From assembly GCA_037074765.1 (NCBI GenBank), contig JBAMDO010000578.1, positions 124,001 to 188,000 on the forward strand: DNA of 64,000 nucleotides, given 5' to 3'. The translations under genes and the position numbers were made by a program. Of this stretch, positions 1-14,000 are shown piece by piece; positions within the stretch are counted from its first letter, which is position 1; each line of letters starts with the position of its first letter. Below the pieces are notes generated by a model. It did no database searches and was not told the DNA's origin. It saw nothing but the letters and a program-made list of their open reading frames with translations. Source of the stretch: Mansonella perstans (lineage: Eukaryota; Nematoda; Chromadorea; Rhabditida; Onchocercidae).

Positions 1-3000
1 AGCCAATCTTAATTTATTTTATTCAGTTGTGTACCAGGCTGATTTTATATAATATGCTGCTAAATTTTGTAAGTTAAATCCAAAAAAAGAATAAAAATGT
101 TTGGCGGATAAAAAAAGAATAAAAGTAGAGCAATTGACACATAGTATTTGCTGTTGTTGTTGTTGTTGTCGGGAATGGTACTTTTACATATTCGGTTGAT
201 AAGATAACAATTCATGGAAATGGATAGATCGGATTTTGCATGTTTGTTCCAGAATCTTCGTAACACGCAAAAGAAGAATGGCTTGTGAATAATAAGTAAT
301 AGCCAAATAGATATTTTACAATAATCTATTTGGCACCAATCAGTTACCATGTTATAAGTTTATTGTAAAAAATGGGTACCTCAAATGTTTGCACTTTATT
401 CTCTCTGTTTTTACATTTTTTTCCTGCTAAAATTTCACTAAGTGAATTGTTTGAAAAATTGTTTCGATCAATGACAATTTGAGAATTGTTACGGCCAAGA
501 AGTATGAAATAAAAATAGTAATTTATTTTAAAAATTAATTGTCATTTAAATATACTTGGCAAAAATAGAAACGATAATCATTCATTCGTCTCACATAGAT
601 TTTTGCAATTTTTTTTCCTAATAATAATTTTTTGAAGAATAATAGATAGCAACGTTTCGCGAAAAATTTTGCAACAATTGGCTGCCGATAAATTAGCCGC
701 CGCTCGGACAACCGGAAAAGGGACAAGGTTTTTAAAAAGAAAAGGAAGTAGCAAAGCAACATCTAATTTCTTGTGAGTTAACTTTTAAAATCAATACTGA
801 TAGTGAAAGGTTAAATTTAGATAATGTAAGTTAACTTTTGAAATTGATTATTGCTACTAAAAGATTAAATTTAAATACTACAAATAGTAATTGCTAAAAA
901 TTTCAGTCATCGACAGTCCAATTTCGGATCACAAATTTGTAACAGAACTGAGGAATTATTACTGATATCTAAAGCGCCAATTTTTCGCAGCAATTTCAAT
1001 ATCGTTCGAACATCAAGTTTTAATGGCAATCAAATGCAAACAATTCGCAAACATTTGGATTACAATCGCAATTCATTACCAATCAATATAGCTTCATTGA
1101 ATAACGAGTTCGTTTCCGTTCAATTTTTCATAATAGGCATTTTATTTAAATGATATCTTCTTATGCGAAGAATCCGAATACTTCTAATAATTACTAAAGG
1201 GTAGCATATATTAGATGACCCGAATAAGAAATGACATTTCTTCAAAATAATTTAATTTTCTAGAAATCATTTTAGTTTGCTCAGTTTTTTTATTTAACAT
1301 TTTAAAAAAAAACATATTAGTTTTATAAATTTATTAAAATTTTGATTTTAATTTTTTTTTGGCAAATTTTCACTTGCTTTTTTTATGTGAAATTCTTGAA
1401 GTCATCTGCAATCTGATTTATTTTTTCCAAGAAGAAAAAGAAAGGCGAATTCGTCAAAGATCTAAAAGACGTTTCAACAAATTTAATTTGTTTTTAATAT
1501 GTTATTAAGTAAATGGAGATAGTATTCAAAATATTTCCTCTTGCACCAGGAATTCTTGGTGGACTTTAGGTTTCGATTAGTTTTTATATTCCTAAATTAA
1601 TGCTACTAATTGTGGCTTACTTGAAAATGATCTAGAAAAATTCCACCGGCGAATTTTCTCCTGAAACATTATGAGCTTAACTTCTGTGTAATAGGAAAAG
1701 CGCCTAAAATGATGTTTCTTCCATTGTAAGCAGACAAATGAGCATTTAAGCATCTTTTTTAGGAATTGAATTTTTTTGAATCAATAAATATGCTTGATTA
1801 TTCTCTTGTCCAGACGTTTCCTTTTTGTAGTCGAAATTCTCATTTCATTTTAGATCGAGATTGGTCTTTGTAGTGGACGTTGTACTGCTTACTGTATATC
1901 ATTTCTTATCTTAATTAATAATTACTACAACATTCACGCAAATTCAATCATTCGAATTAATTGAATAACGAAAACAAAACAGTTTGATTTACTAACGCAT
2001 TGGAGACATTCATCATTTCTCTCATCTATCTGTCTTAGAAAATTTCATTTTGCAATGATTAGACACGCCAGATAAATTTCGGGAAATTTAATTTGAAGAT
2101 AAGTTGAATATAGTGAAGATAAGTCTAATATGACTGTTTTCGCTTCAGTAACACATAATTGATCATATCTCAACTTGTGCTATCAAAATTTTTTATACAG
2201 GTAAAATATAATGTGATTTTTACAATAGAAGTAGGTGGGGACTTTATTAGATAATAAAAGAGACTCCTAAAACATACCTTTCTTTTTTTTTTGCAAAAAT
2301 GAGCGAGTAGGTGAGAGTAAACAAAAGTAAACAAAAGAAAAAGGATGATGAATTTTATTTCAATTTGTCCGAAATGCCAACTTGTACTGACCTTTCTTCA
2401 CCTTCTCATATCGTATATTGATGTTATTTTTCAATTACTGATGAAATATATGTAAAGTTTGAACAGTTCTGCTATTTACAGTTTTGTTTACTCGGTTATC
2501 ATTGTAGGAGTTGTGAAGTGGAGAAAGAAGAAAATGTGTGAAAGAATGAAATTGTATTAGAGGCTTATAAAGAAATTTGTTTGGTCACCATCACTCAGTA
2601 ACTCCCATTTCCTCCCTTCCCGTGTTGAATGTCATCATTCTTTTGCCTCTTTTACTACTTCTTCATCTTTTCTTTCTTCAGTCCTTCCAATTTCTACAAA
2701 GTTTTTTTTTTTTTGTATAGCTTTTGACTGTATTTTATGTTTTTGCTATCCTTTATTTCATCGTTTTTCATTGTTTTTCGTTTTTTGATCCAAGTCAGCA
2801 GAATTTTTAGTTTGAAGTGAAAATTATTTTTGAAGAAAGAACTTTCTGAAGCCTTATTTCGAAATTTTAAAGTAAAAAGAATAAAGCCATTTAGAGAAGG
2901 GTCGGAAGAGAAGTTCCGTGTTCACTTCATCAAAGCTGTAAAAATGTCTAATGAAATTTTATCTTAACAAAAAAGTCGCACTATCTAAAAAGCAAATTCT

Positions 3001-4219
3001 TATTTCCAAGATTGAAAGATAGCTTCTTTTATGTATTAGTTTAAATGGAGCTAATATCAAATAAGGCCAGTGCAGACTGTAATTTAATGAATCATACAGT
3101 GAGTCTATAAAATAATAGCCATTTGGGTATATTTTTAACGAGAAAAAGGCTCGTGAAGTTTACTTATTATAAAAAAAGGCTAAAGTTGTTTGGGGAAAAA
3201 TTTTTCTTCGTCAAGTAACAAATTTTCTTGTCTTTTAATTGAAATGAATGATAAGGAAATTTGTCTGTGTTGATAAATTGGAATAAGTGAAAATGATAAA
3301 ATAATTCATTCATTCACTAGCGGGCGAAATATGAAGAAGACAAAGATAAAAAAAAGTAGATTTGGACATATTTTGTTTATGAGCAAATCAATGAGAAAGC
3401 TAAAGAGTGGATAGTTTAATTACTTAATGATTCGTTAATTATTTTTACCATTGGTAGATAGGAGGAGGATTGTTCAAATTCTTAAAAAAATGTTTGCCTG
3501 ATCATCTGCTGAAAACCGGTTCCATTACCTGGGTAATATGAGTTTTAGGATACTGGTATGAACGCGCATTTATTGCGATTGAAAGACCTTGGAAAAAATG
3601 TGAGTAGTGGAAGTATTGGACAAAAATATTATTTAAAAGTTTACCAAATTTTCCATTTTGTTAAAATAAGCTTTTTTCTTTTACAATAAATTTTTTCAAT
3701 TTATTTTCTTACTGATTGCACCCATTTTTATTTTTGTTTTACTTTCTTTCAGTCTTAAACTATTCATTACAATTCAAGCCTTGACGTTTCAATTTCTCGG
3801 AGAAGTTGAATGTGAAACGATTTCAATTAATTACTTTTAATATATTCATATTTATTATTTCTGGCTGATTCACATCCACTCATTAGTTTTATTAGAGTAA
3901 AGATGTAGTCAAACAAGCTTCATTAGAGTAAAGACTCATTAGTTTCATTAGAGTAAAGATGTAGTCAAACCTATTTATTTAATAATGATGTCTGTCCATA
4001 GTAACAATTATCAGTTTAATCTCTTCTGACTGACTGATAAAATTGTTATTGCAGTGCCATTTAAAAAGATCAATATTCACTCTTTTCCATGGCTACGATT
4101 GCAATTTCTGGGCTACATAGAGTTAGATTAATTATTACTGATTATCATCTCGCAATTTTTCATTGTTTGATATGATTTCTTCATCAGCTGAGTCTTATCT
4201 ATTGAGCATAGTAATTAGA

Positions 4220-4276
4220 TGTGTAAGACGTGTTGATGTTTATTTAGATGTAAGACGCGTTGATGTTTATTTAAAT
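4220..4276. repeat. Two-copy 27-bp tandem duplication
   Basis: A unit beginning GTAAGACG occurs at 4,223 and again at 4,250 with about one mismatch and a short length difference. The duplication makes a short open frame look internally repeated (RRVDVYL twice), but nothing else supports coding. Confidence 0.7.
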
Positions 4277-6653
4277 GATAATTTCCAAAAATATTATATA
4301 ATTTCGGCACAAACACATATTTGTACTAATTTCAGTCAAAAGGAAATAATCATTATTTTTATATTATTATTGGAAAATTATTTTCTTAATAAGTACAAAA
4401 GTAATTTTGCTTGTAAAAATGTTTAAGGACCGGTTCGATACTCATCTATTCCATCATTATTGTCCAAATCCCACTGTGCCATTTCATCCGAAAATTTTCA
4501 TTGTCACTGTAGTCCCTCTCTCTCTGTATCATCCTCTCCAATATTTTCATTTGCATATATAATCGATTTTCGCAAAAGTTGCTCAGTTAGGATAACTATT
4601 CTTGCATGATCGTTATTACTTTTCGTCACGAAGAGAAACATGTTGGCAACAATGTAGGAATAAGAGTTAAGCGCTTCGCCTTGGGATGTTTATGGCTTTA
4701 TTTGTCATTCTCAAATACACTATTGTTTTCGTAAAAGAACGATGCAACATGATTTGCTAGTTTAGCAGTGTTTTGATTTTCAGTCGGGACAGATCTCATA
4801 GCGTATTTCAATCCCATTTGCAGAAGAAAAGTTTAAAATGACGAAGGATACAGCCTTTTACTCACTTCTGCTCTATTTTATGGGCCCATTAACATGCATT
4901 TTATATTTTGAATTAAGAGTAGGCATAGTTTAAATTTAATAAATCCGCTTAAAGAGGAGATGATCTTTACTCTTGAATAAAGCCAAGTATCATATAATGA
5001 ATTCTAATGGATTGTAATTGATGAATTCCTGAAACTTCTGACTACGAAGAACTTTTACGTTTGCATTAACAGTCTGACTTGATTCCGATTGAAAATCCAT
5101 ATAATGCACGTCAGATGTAGAAATCACATTGACATTTACACTGATATTTTCATTTTTTTACGTTGAAATTTTCACTTTTTTTTCATATACCGTTGCACCT
5201 GCGATGATACACATATATATTGTACGTACACCTGGGATAAACATTGTTTATTTTACATGCATAGTATTGCAATATTTCTTCATGTTTACTTACTAATACA
5301 TCATGAAATACACATTGAAATCTTCCAAAAATTTCATGCAGTAATGCATACATGCTTGTGTACATAATTACATTCTTTCTAACGTTTGCAGTAGGCTATT
5401 TTAGGCCAAGCAATTACAATTCAATGCTTTTTAAGAAATTTGCAAAAATTGTTTGAAATCATTAATTAAAATTTCCTTACACTAATGGCTCATTCTTTTC
5501 GTCTCTTCCGTTTTGTTGCTATCTGTCTGTCTCTTTCACTTTCTCTCTACATTAAGTGCATTTAAAATTTAAATAGGTTAAAATTTCACAAATTCTTTTT
5601 TTGTAACTAATAAAATAAATAGCCTTGACATATGATAATATCACTCATTAGGATTATGTCTCTATGGGAGGACATTGTGCATAATGTCATGATAAATGAT
5701 GGATGAATGAATTGGTTGTTTATTTTCTCTCACTATATGAGAGTTATTTTGTTTTCGAAGCTAGGAGTGGGCTTTAAAATCTCAGATATTCAAAATATTA
5801 CTATCAATATGATGATAAGAATAGAAACAATGAAAGAAGCGAAGTTCTTACTCTGTTAGTGTGATCTCTTTTGATTGTTAGTAAGTTTAGAGATTTGTTA
5901 GAATTCTACATTCAGAATTTCTAAATTCTGAAATCATTTAGAATAAGTAAATCTAGCTTGAAGATTTCGTGAAAAATTCAAATTTCAAACTTTTTGTATT
6001 TAATCTTATAGATAAGTGGAGAAAAATGCTTGAATTTATGAATTAATTAATTAATTCGTCTATGTTACAAAAATGATAGCATTGGCATGACTTCCAATTT
6101 GTGTTGTTTTTTATCTCTTCTCAGATATAACTTAATTATTTATTATTCTCATGACAACTTACCTATGTGAATTAACACTTTACTTTGTCTTCTCTACGAT
6201 ATTAGATTTTCAGTCTATGACAGTTGTCTAGTTGATAAACGGTCTAAATGTTTTCAAACAAAGTTTTGTCAGTTCTATAAATAAATTAAAACAGTTAACT
6301 ACGAGACGAACAAATTGTTTTTTTTCTTACATTTTACACACTTTAGAAAGTGTATTGCATTTCCTGTCAATGCCATTGCGCAATGACAACTGCTTTTCTA
6401 GCAATTACTAATTTGAAGATAAGGGAATTGCTTCAATTTAATGGTGTGATTTTTAACTGTCAGTCAGTTCAAATTGCAATCAACTGTATTTTTGAATATT
6501 CAAATGAACACATTGGCTGATTTTATGGAACGTTTCGCATATACTTTATTCTTTGCCATAACTTCGCAATAATTTAATAGAGATATTATATATTTAAGAA
6601 TGCTGAATAGAGTAAATTAATCATCATTCATAGACTTATTGTTGCATTACTAA

Positions 6654-6840
6654 CCTTCTAAATCAATGAATGAAATGAATTACTTTGTAGGAGTTCAAAA
6701 CTTTCTTAGTTTTTTTTTTTTTTTTTTAACTTTTTAAATCAATGAATGAAATGAATTACTTTGTGGGCGTTCAAAACTTTCTTAGTTTTTTTTTTTTTTT
6801 TTTAACCTTGTAAATCAACGAATGAAGTGAATTACTAATT
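6654..6840. repeat. Three-copy tandem repeat, 76-bp period, with embedded poly-T
   Basis: The anchor AAATCAA-GAATGAA recurs at 6,660, 6,736 and 6,812, exactly 76 bp apart. The first two copies are nearly identical over the whole unit and each ends in a poly-T run of 17-19 bases; the third copy is cut short after about 30 bases. The shape suggests unequal crossing-over or replication slippage at the T-runs. Confidence 0.85.
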
Positions 6841-8058
6841 ATATTTTTTGATCGTTACGAAAATATTCTCATAATGATGTAATTAATTTTAGAACTTGAA
6901 ATTATTGGTTGTGGTAGCGAAAATTAGAAGATGTAATGTTGAAATTCAACACATTCTAAATTTTAGATTTAACTGGAAATAGCTAATCAGTTGCTTCCAC
7001 TTTCTGTATTTTCCTTTCTTTTTTATTTGTTGAAAATTTTGCAAGACAGAAACATTCATCTGCCAACTTATTTGTAGTGTTCTAATGTCACTGAAGTTCC
7101 ACTTAACTTCAGCAAATAAAGTTTGATTCTTAAGAAGAAAACTCAATGTTATTCTCAATTTTTTAAAGCTTCTTAATGTGTAAATATATTTAATGTCATT
7201 TTCTATTAAGCTTCAAATTTTGATGCTATCTTGCTATGGAACGTTACTTTTGCTGTGAATAGCGATCGACATTTGGAAATATTTCAGATATATCTCAAAC
7301 ATATGCGTTCTATTTACTAATTTGATTTTCATTTTTCTGACAAAACCTATCTGGACTGCTTTTTTTCTTCACTTTTTTTTTGCATCTATCCTTCAACCGG
7401 GATAGTGTCCTTATCCGCCCATTTTGCATTCCAGAAAATCAAACTTTCTTGCTTTATCTTTTTCTACAGAAAAATCGGAATATAATGTCGCAAGTGAAAA
7501 AATAATGCAACATTATGTATGGCGGATCATTACTAATTCTAATTACAGATTCTAATTCTAATTAAAAATAACGATGAATCAATCGATTTGTTTCTGTAGG
7601 ATTTTTTTTTTCCTGCAACTGGTCCTTTTGCCGTCATTTATATTATTGAGTGAATTTCTTTTGCAAATGACTGAAGAAAATTGAAGTTTTTGAGAGGAAA
7701 TTTGAAAAAAATGAAGAAGAAAAGGAGGAAAAGAGCGAAAGACAGAATTCATGTAACATGGAAATATTCATCAATCTTATATTTTTGAAGAATTCTTTGA
7801 TAAAAACAAAATTGCTAACTTAATTCATTTTGATAGCAAATTTAAGGTCATTACATCATGAATTTCTTAAAAAAATATTGGAGCCTACAGCATCTAGTTA
7901 GTTCTTTTAAGTTAAAGTAACGATTGAATGGATAATAGAATAAATTGAATGCAGCACTCATCTTCTAAAATTACTTACACTTTGTTTATGTTCTCTTTGA
8001 AGTTATTGGCAAATTTCATGTTCTACAATTAGTTTCGCATACTACGTTATCTTTCTAG

Positions 8059-11000
8059 GGAAGCAGAAGTAACTTCTCAAAACAGTGCGCAATTGGTGAC
8101 AACCCAATCACGGAGCACCACAAGTATTCTGCAGAAAATGGCTATAGCTCTCGATAGTCCAGAAAGATCTTATCAAAATACCTTCTCTACACCTGGCACC
8201 AGTATTACTACCACTACCACTACTACCACTGATGCTGCTACTGCTTCTGTTGTTATTACCGCTGATCAAAATTATAGAAGTGGAGCCAGTATCGGTGCCG
8301 ATGATGATGCTGTAAGTGATTTAGATTTTCAGTTTGTTCTTTACAAGAATCAAAGATTGTTCCAATTACTGGTAAAATGCTAAAGTTATATAGCAATATT
8401 GGATCATGCTTCTAGAGGCTTCGTTAAATCGTCTCTGTTAGACTTTTCAAGTTAATCAGTCATTTAAAATTATTCTAAGTGACTTTAAGATCTCACATCG
8501 AATGATCGTTAACAAAAAAACCTGAAGTTTTGCATTAAGTTATTAGAAATTCAGTTGATAATAACAAATACTGTTTTAAAAACGATTACGTTCTTACAGG
8601 AAGCAGTGCAACGGTTAAGTTTTGTGAGCTCATCAACCGGTTATAGTTCGGCTCGAAGTAGCTTGAGAGGTTCCGAAATAAACGATGATAACGTCCATCC
8701 ACTTAATGTCTCGACCAGCAAGAAATTGCTAACGTTTGTTTCTATGCATATTTAAAATTTTGTTTCGTTACATTTTTCCGCTTTCTCATCTTACAAATTT
8801 GTGGATAGTATCTTTTTGATTTTTCGAAAAAACAGGATGGATTTAAATTCGTATTATATAAGTTTGAATAATTACGAGATTTTATTTAACCTTAATTGAT
8901 TCGTTTCAGACAAGAGTCATCATTATCAGAAGTACGTCGTCTAAAATTGTTAAATAGCGGTACATTAACACAGTTGGATCGAATCGCTATGGAATTATTG
9001 GAAACGGAACGTTCTTATGTTAATGATCTCAATGATATCATACAGGTAGTGTTACACTTCTTTGGCTTTACAAATTGTAATTTAACTTGCTTATGATGCA
9101 GTACAAATGATTGCCTATAAGTGATAATCTTCGTAATTCCATTTCTTCTTTCAAAATTTATCTATTATATTACTATAGTGGTTAACAAAATCATTTCTAT
9201 CGAATGATTTTATTGCGAACAAATCGTTATTCAATTAACTTCTATTAAAAATTTCCAGTTCTAACAAATTAAAAACTTCTAATTTCATTTTTTTACTCAT
9301 TCTTCTTTCTTTGCATTCCATATCTTCTAAATGTATTGTTAATAATGAATTATATCAAGATTCTTCATCTGATGTATCGGCAACATTGCACAAAAAACCT
9401 GTTGAGTTTTGCCACTAAGGTATTGAAATCATCAAATGAAAGTATAAATGTCTAGAAAAATTGAAAAAGATAAGTGTTAACAAGAAATTTTCCAATAATT
9501 TGTTAAGTGAAATGAGGTTATTGATTGAATAGCTTATACAATTATGTTTTCTACCAATTTAACATTTTCTGTTAATTTTACCCAATAATCTCTATATGAG
9601 TTTTTTTGTTGCTATTTTATCTTCTACTGCTAATGTTCCAAGAAGAGCTCTGTTCCTTGGATCTTTAATTGTTAATGTGTGTTTGTAATATACTAAAATG
9701 CAAAACGAGTCTTAGTAAATATTATCTACGGTGTAAATAGATCATTTTTCAATAAATAGTTACTAATAGCAATGAAATGATGTGGAGATGATATAAGGAT
9801 GTAGAAAAAATAAACTTTTCAAGCTATAATATTTATGAATTTTTGCGCTTTATAAATAAATTGATGAAATTTGTGGAGGAATCTAAATCGATTATTATAA
9901 ATATATTCAGGGATATTTGAATTTTCTGGTGGATCATCGAGAGGAATTCGAAATGACCGTAGATGACATTTCCAATACATTTGGTTGTATTGAACGTATC
10001 TTTTTGTTCAATAAAAAATTGTACCACGATTTAGATGCCGCACAATTGAGCGTTGTTTTGGTGAGTTTATCAGTTATTTCTATTAAGATAATGACTACTC
10101 AAGCAATTAATTCATTAAAATTTTATCTCAAAATCTTTTATCGTATTTATTAACTTTAAATAGATCGAATCACTGTTATGACTAATGGTTAATTGGTAGT
10201 GAGTTATTGCTACCACGTTATCGCTGAATGGTTCGGCTTCGTACAGAGGCATTGAGGTAGCATTGGCTGTGCTTATGATGACAATGCGACTAGGGCGGTC
10301 TTAGTACTTCATGATGATACGCAAATTGTGTATAACTTTGTATGCAACTGAAGCACACATTATCACACTGCTAGGCCAAAAAGATAAGGCTATGGGTGGT
10401 CATTCTTCTGTAATGGTCCTAGCTTTGTTGTGCTTCTCATACTGGCCAAGTTAGCGGGACCAGGACAAGTTATATCAGTCAAACTCTATGTGCAGTGGGA
10501 TTAGGTAATTCAGCGTTTTCCAAGATATAGTGGTGACCCGAAGTGACCAGAAGTGCAGTATTGCATAAATTCCAGTAATTAAAATTAAATTTTAAAATTA
10601 GTTTAGCACTCAATGAGGCCCATTTTAAATGAATAAAAGAATGATAATATGAAAATAACTGTTATAGATGGCAAAATGTTTATCGGATAATATGGATGGA
10701 TTCAATGATTACGTCGCATATTGCACAAAATATCAAATGTTAATTTTATTTTACTTAAATTTTACAAAAAATTTTTTTTGCTGACCACAGAGTAATTTAG
10801 GTTAATTAAATTACTTGAAGAAATTTATAAGTTTTTGTGCAATTCGTTTAAATATTTTTGAAATTCCTCTTCACAAAATCAACATTGTAATTTAGATAAA
10901 TTCTTTTTTTTTTTTTTTTTTTTGTTAATTTACATAAATAATATGCATAAAGTTCAGAATGATTGAAACGCTGTCAATTTTACTAAAAAATAAAAGAGTA

Positions 11001-14000
11001 GCAGAAAGTTTAAAACTTCGACAGGCGATTCTTGGACATTCGCTTCCGCTTAGTGCGTATCTGTTGAAGCCAGTGCAACGAGTACTCAAATATCACCTCT
11101 TTCTTGAAGTAATTTTTTAAATACTTCTCATTCTATGTTCTACTCAGCGAGAAATACTTATTGCTTATTAGAACTGTAAAGGATTTGATCCGGAATCTTT
11201 AGCAAATTTATTAACCCAATTAGAAGTGATAGTAATTCGTTATCATGAGAGATAAATCCCACAGGATAGGTGAAAAAAAAAAGGCTCACTGATTCATAGT
11301 TCTGTTATGACTCGTTTTCTCATTAGATTTACTATTTTAAAGTATAAGTTGTCAAAGAACACTGTAATAACTCATACTTTGTCGAAATTTGATTTTTGAT
11401 TGGCACTTTATTTTGCAGAATATCCTAAAAGCTTCGGTGGATTCAAAAATTTTATCAGATGGTGATAGAGCTGTCATTGTGCAAGCTCTGCATTGCATGA
11501 CTTCACAAGCAGAGAAAATAAACGAAGAGAAGAAACGTGTTGAACATTTGGAACGCGTACGTGAGCTTCAGAACGCTCTTCATAAATGGTGTATCGATGA
11601 GAAGGAAGATCTGTCAAAATATGGCGATCTTCTTTTGGAAGCAACTTTTAAGCTAGCCGGTGCTAAAACTAATCGACAGTTATTTTTGTTTGAAGAAATG
11701 TTGTTGATTGTAAAGGAACGAAATGGTGCCTTAATTTGTAAGGATTATATTATGGTAAGTGATTACTTTATTTGTAAGTAATAATGATTAGATATGCTTA
11801 AGTATACTTCAGACTAACGTTTTTCAAGTATTATGTATTTATATATATAGAATTACAGAATAATGGAATTGTTTTTACATGGCAAGAAAAAGGAAACAAA
11901 AAATTTGGTGAAATATTATTTTTTCTCTTCAGAATATCAAAATATATTAGCTTAAACCAAATTTTTAGTGTTCAAGCTTGATGCTGAACGAATCTTTACC
12001 CACTGATCCACTGGCATTTCAAGTGCTTTCCTACGATAATCCAAAGATTCATTACATCTTCCTCGTAAGTATCTTCTCACTTGGTTTGAAAATACTGCGT
12101 AAATTTGGCTCAGAGATAGTGCTGGAAATGCTTAGAATTACTTTTCCTGGAAATTTCGCAATTTTTGAAGTCTTCCGTTGTAATATTGTTGAAATTTAGG
12201 CTTCCAATTTGGATCAAAAGCGACATTGGATGAAGGAGTTAAAGCGAATGATGTTGGATCATTATGCAGTTCAAATACCAGAGAAAACTAAAATGTTGAT
12301 GCTTAATTTAAGTGATGATTGTTCGAAGCCAACTAGTCTATCTAGCCAACAAGGTTATGACATAAAAATTGTTGTTTATACTTCAAATATACAATAAAAT
12401 GTTTGGATTTGGCTGTTCAGAAGTTTTTAATTAATATTACTGAGAAAAGTCAATCATTTCATATTTAAATTGTTGCTGATTATTAAACGTTGACACACGG
12501 ATATTTCAGGTTCTGCATCAAATGTGAAAGGTAATAAGAAAGTACCGAAGTATCTTGAAAAGCGACGAAAAAGTATTGATTTCAACCAAACATTCCGACG
12601 ATCACATGCTCGAAAACGAAGTTCTTCTGGTAATAGGAATATTTTGAAAGCGGCAAGTTCTTTTAATTGTTCTAAGTCATTTGTTTTTGTATTTATGTAT
12701 TTGTATTTATTTGTCAGTTTTTCTGCATGGTCCATCAGATGACGTAGGGATGATCAATGCAGTTGGTAGAATAAAGATGATCCTGGAATAGTTTAGTGTT
12801 TTCGTAAGCTGTGGTAAAATTGAACATGAACTTAAATTTGCCTTAAAGAAAATTTTGTAAGTATTTTTGCGGGTTTATAGGATCCGGTGCTAGTTGAACT
12901 AAAAATCTGCTAGCGTCAGCGATTTGATTGAAGTGTCCAGCAGTATTGCTCACGTTTTTTTTTCGCAGTTTAAGGCTTTAAATTCTAATTTTATGTAAGT
13001 ATCGGCGAAGTATTCAATCAATTTCGTTGCAGAGAAAATCATAAATGAAAATGAGCATTTTCAGTCATCGATGGGAAATCTTGCTAAAGAAATAGAAATT
13101 TACCAGGAAAAGGATGTTGCTCCGAAAGCTGCCAGTTTCCGCAGTTCTAGCAAGAACAGCAAGGTAATCCACGTATGTGAATTGATTTGAAGTGGTATTA
13201 TTGAATCCCATGACAAACAGATGATTTTTTTTTGGTTTAGTTCTCGCAGGTAAAATATATCAGCAACAGTGTGGAAAACGTTTTTTATGCATATTGAGAA
13301 TAGGTTTTTTAGAGCATACTTCAGATCGATCGTTCGGTTTTGCTTGATAAAACCTATCATGTGGCACTTGTGTTTGCTTATTACGAAAAAAGAAAATCAG
13401 TGAAAATTTTTCATTTTTCCAAACCACTGCTTTTCCAGGCGACTGAATCCACGCCAATGGAAAACACCTCTGAGGTTGAATGTGCTGAAGTATCGGGGCG
13501 CTCGGCAACTTTTTACAATTTATTTTCGAAAAAAAATAGTGGTGAAATAAGCCGAAAAAAATCGAGTTGTGAGCGCAAAAACAGTTTTATCTCTCATTTA
13601 CCGCCAGTCATTTTAAAGGTATTTATCTGGTTTTTCTTTTCTTGATACTTGTATTACTTTGGTTGTCTTCAACTCAGAATATCTGAAAATTTGGAATTTT
13701 TCGAATAGATTTTTTGTTTAAATTTTCATATTTTTTATTTTTATCATATTAAAAAACGCGAAAAATTACATAAATTTCAGGATTATCGAACAAAAAAGTC
13801 TTCGAATAATATACCAAATACTAATAACAAGCAACATCAAAATTATTCAGAGTATGAAGCAGTTCTTTCAATAACTCTTTTTTTGCTTACATTTAATTAA
13901 CTAGAAGGAAAAGTTAAAATGTACTGTAGTCTCCTATAAACTTTAATCACTTTTACTAATGATTTGGCAATGATCTTAATTTTTTCAGCATGTGATCATA

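Larger units (their letters stand above)
1..8058. other. AT-rich stretch without a supported gene
   Basis: No open frame here has protein-like composition with matching splice sites. It contains T-runs, a three-copy 76-bp repeat and a 27-bp duplication (listed separately). The first visible coding exon of the RhoGEF starts mid-codon at 8,059, so this stretch could hold one or more upstream exons, 5' UTR or the promoter of that gene. I could not identify them. A T-rich acceptor-like site near 7,460 is followed by an ATG that opens only six codons before a stop, so it was not used. Confidence 0.5.

Noticed and set aside
10180..10260. tRNA-like words (TGGTAG ... GGTTCG)
   Set aside because: No acceptor stem or T-arm pairing could be formed, so it is not a tRNA gene.
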